This document shows positions 60,801 to 64,000 of a DNA stretch of 64,000 nt, in pieces. The stretch's first letter is position 1; the number at the start of each line of letters is the position of its first letter. Origin of the DNA: Parelaphostrongylus tenuis (Eukaryota > Nematoda > Chromadorea > Rhabditida > Metastrongylidae); assembly GCA_019055375.1 (NCBI GenBank), contig JAHQIW010000381.1, forward strand, positions 1,087,815 to 1,151,814, written 5' to 3'. The translations under genes were made by a program, and so were the position numbers. The notes below the pieces were generated by a model. The model had not been told where the DNA came from, ran no database searches, and worked only from the letters and a program-made list of their open reading frames with translations.

Positions 60801-62988
60801 GTCAATTTGATGCTGTGTATTAGGAACGGCATTTTCCAGACATTCCCACAGAGGGGGCTGTCAATGAAGGATACAAATGCCACAAGTAACTAAAAGAGTA
60901 ACTACAGAACGGGTTGTAATGGAATAAAATTATATCTCATAAGAGATAATAAGCCAGATGTGTTTTCTAGACATGAAAAACATGACGTTTGAAAACTTGG
61001 ATTGAAATCGATTAAAATCAGTAGGGCAAATTTCCGCATAAATCTAAACCAATGGTCGAACGGCAACTATGATATGTGTAATACTCACAAATGTAACTGA
61101 TGGACAGATGAATGTTGTATCAAATTTGTACATAACTACTACCATCACAACAGAGCTTTATGTCGTAAATTTTACAGTCGTACTACATAAAGAATACGCA
61201 TTATTTACAATGTGCCTGCAGTCTAAAACTTATTTGTTGAACAGTATTTTCACTGCTACAATTTCTTCTATTTAATTTCTGATTTTTATTTAATTTCAAC
61301 AACATTATTCTCTTTGAAGTGATGGTTAGAAAAAAAATTCGAAGCCCTCTGCCTTAGTTTGAGTTCAAAATCTTATATAAAGTATCGGAGACACACACAG
61401 AAAAGCATAGGTTATGGAATTGCTCGTGAGCTAAAAAAAGCCAGAACATGAAAAAACCTATAGGAATGCCAGTCATGTAATGGTATATTGAACAAACATT
61501 GTTGTTTGATGATGCGCATACCTCGAAAAAATATTGATAGAACAGCAAAATACGTTTTGGAGAGAGAGAAAAAAAAATATAATGGAGGTGCTGATGGCTA
61601 CACATGGGAAAATCTTACAATCGATATAAATCGTAATCACCTGGATCGGCTTGATAATTAATCAGTTTCCCTTAATGGAAACTTCCAAGATTATAGACCT
61701 TTTATACATAACAAAACAAGAAAATTTCAGCTCATAACCTCAATAACGGAATAAGAAGACCGAAACGTCACCGAAAGCTCAATTATTTACAACACTAGGA
61801 AGAGAGTTTTCTTCCTGTTTGCTCAAGAAGAAAACGTCGATTTATGTAAATAAATAGAGTAATCACACGTAAATTTCACATATATTAAGCATAACTATTT
61901 TTTGAGAGATTTAGCGCAGTGTTACTCGAAAAAACTACGCACTCTAATGTTGGCATGGACTAGCAAACATACTGCCACGCATTTCAGGACACTAAACGAG
62001 GAAACAGGGATCTTTGCCATAGAATTGGTGCTATATTCAAGCTGTGTAGAATTCAGAGAGACATATTCTTCACTGATGTGATAGAGAAGCAATCTAGATG
62101 CTAAGGTATTAGGCACCGAAAATTAAATGCGTTCAACTACAATGGCTTTGATTGAAAGAAAAAAAAAATCGAATACATGATGTTTTCAAAAGGAAAATCA
62201 ATGCGCTTCGGTCACTCAATTATCAACTGGCGACGTGCCCGTAACAGATAACACCAGCACTGCATGGTAACGAGATAAGCGGCTTTGTCGGCACCAAAAA
62301 AGTATGTTATTCATGGAACTAGCCTAATATCGAAATTGATATGAAGCCCTACTAAAGAGCAAATTAATTTTTTTACATACTTCATGCTTCACATCCTTTT
62401 CGTTATTTACATTGACATTGATAATAAACTATATTTGATCGGGTTGAATACCAACTATATTGACATTAGAAGATCGCCTTTTGCCAAATCTCGGCGTGAC
62501 AACTGAAAGTTATCTCACTCACTGCCTTTTTCAAATGAAAATTCTCACGACGTTGCTACATCCCAAGACGTTGGCCTTTATTTTGAAGTAGATTTATCCA
62601 ACGACAACTTTATATAAAGAGGGAAAATTCATCAATAACGTATCATCCAAAACTCTAGACATTTACTAGATACGAACTCCTCATTTTTCTCTGCAAAACA
62701 ATTTAAAAATCTCGATAACAGCGTTCCTCTAGTGCCTCACGCTAATGAGGTGCAAGCAACTTAATCCATTTAGGATCGCTCACTTCGAGATGGAATCTTT
62801 TTACTTGTCAGAGTTCATTTAAAAAAGCTACACAATTATATTTCAACCATATGCCGCTTCCGTTTTCACAGAAAGATTAATTTTTACAATTTACAATCTA
62901 TTCCACTAGTACGCTATAGTTAAGAAGTGTTTTTCTCTGGTTTGACAAAGTCATACTTTCTGCCGAAATTCTTCAATTAGAAAGATCA
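57846..62988. other. Upstream of the NIPA gene; no gene seen
   Basis: 5 kb of A/T-rich sequence with short frames only. A GAAGACCGAAACGTCACCG stretch at about 61,757 resembles a decayed hammerhead 3' half. Confidence 0.45.
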
Positions 62989-63199
62989 TCACAGTTTCTC
63001 TTCAAACTCTTCCAGAACCAGAAATACAATAGCGTCCGTTCGAACTCCCCGCAGTTTTAGTTTGACCACAACAGCGACGGTGCCTTTGCAATGCGCTCGT
63101 AATCCCACAAAATGCAATCCGCTGTCGACTTTTATCCCGTGATTGTCACTGAAACGCATGACGTATTCAGTCAACTGATTCTCAACAATATGGTGCACG
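62989..63199 (-). CDS. Possible terminal exon of an unidentified gene
   Basis: A CTATCAG acceptor at 63200-63206 precedes about 70 open codons that end in tandem stops at 62989. The peptide is balanced and non-repetitive (LTEYVMRFSDNHGIKVDSGL, then HCKGTVAVVVKLKLRGVRTD, ending LEEFEEKL), unlike the surrounding A/T-rich noise. I do not recognise the family and found no convincing upstream exon before the window edge. Confidence 0.35.
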
Positions 63200-63206
63200 C
63201 TGATAG

Positions 63207-64000
63207 CGCGAAGTTGAGATTTTCGAGACGTATATCCAGACAGGTGAAATCATGTAATTGATGATATTGCATCCAAGTGATGGTCTTGTCTTCTTGTTGT
63301 TAAAATGTCGTTATGGACTACTCGAGTAGGTCGCTTCGTCTTCCTTTTTTCAGTCACCACATCACTGAGCACGATTTCTTAAGTCAGAAGACATAGATAA
63401 ATGGATCACTTTGAGCTGACTACCCCCATGATCTTAAATCACGGTTTCTCAACACATCTGTTTTTCTCAGACAATTTTCGCTCTTCTCTTTGTAGTCAAC
63501 GAATAACTTGTATTTCTCCACGTGTCCGTCAAAATATTACAGTAATCGCTAATCATGAATACAGTTTCGTGTTGAGAAAACGACATCGTTCCATCGTGGC
63601 TGACGGCTACTGACTTTCATTCTTAGGTTTCTTTTTATTCGTATTCGTACGACGTTTCTTCATAGTAGAGTAAAATAGCTTTGGCGCGATCGTATCAACT
63701 TTTGGAATTCTTCGTCGAGGCCGATATTCCAATTGATGACGATCCATTTACAGGTCATGAGAATCATTGTGGATGAGTAGCGAGATTTTCAATGCGTAGT
63801 TTCCACAACTATCATCGTCTAAGTTGTGCCAACGCTGCTGACGTCAATGGAAACGCAAAAATGCAGGCACGTCGAAGCATAGTGATAGTCATAAGTTGAC
63901 TCTCTATGTGAAGGGTAAAATCCACCACACAAAATCCGTTTCAGCATACGTTTCAAATATGACCGTTATTTTTGTTGAATGTTCTGTCGATTTCCTTCGA
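63207..64000. other. Window edge; no gene confirmed
   Basis: The plus strand at about 63,688-63,778 reads RSYQLLEFFVEADIPIDDDP and then a stop. This is a coding-like peptide without a clear acceptor, so it is not called. Confidence 0.3.

Overview
The window is nuclear DNA of a nematode, most likely a clade V strongylid (a hookworm or a relative). The evidence is split genes with short T-rich acceptors (TTTCAG type), a start codon directly behind a trans-splice-like acceptor, introns of about 60 nt mixed with 1-2 kb introns full of repeats, and many small foldback and tRNA-derived repeats. The lineage is inferred. The genes themselves are recognised from remembered family sequences, not from a search.

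Three multi-exon genes are clear, all on the minus strand. (1) A REEP1-4-type ER membrane-shaping protein, 28,009 to 20,624, 6 exons, about 225 aa. (2) The PRP16/DHX38 spliceosomal DEAH helicase (C. elegans MOG-1), 19,756 to 6,612, 28 exons, about 1,131 aa. (3) A NIPA-type magnesium transporter, 57,816 to 51,442, 9 exons, about 329 aa. REEP and mog-1 are head-to-tail with about 0.87 kb between them, so they may be co-transcribed. A possible unrecognised minus-strand gene lies at 44.1-47.6 kb, and a possible terminal exon at 63.0-63.2 kb. Three internal frame breaks (two single-base indels and one that is either one base missing or two extra) sit in otherwise well-conserved exons and look like assembly errors.

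The rest is repeat-rich, apparently non-coding DNA: at least two tRNA-derived SINE families, several foldback/MITE-like families, a decayed mariner transposase in a NIPA intron, a LINE reverse-transcriptase remnant at 30.3-31.2 kb, and simple repeats. Regions 31.7-44 kb and 57.9-63 kb hold no gene I can support.

The most interesting find is a set of hammerhead self-cleaving ribozyme motifs inside two of the repeat families. Several have the full conserved core (CUGANGA, GAAA, UH), a stem II, a very short near-palindromic stem III and a 4-6 bp stem I. Two tandem copies at 42.67 and 42.96 kb delimit a 291-nt unit, the layout of a retrozyme. Others lie inside introns of mog-1 and REEP, and two of these read in the sense direction of the host gene.
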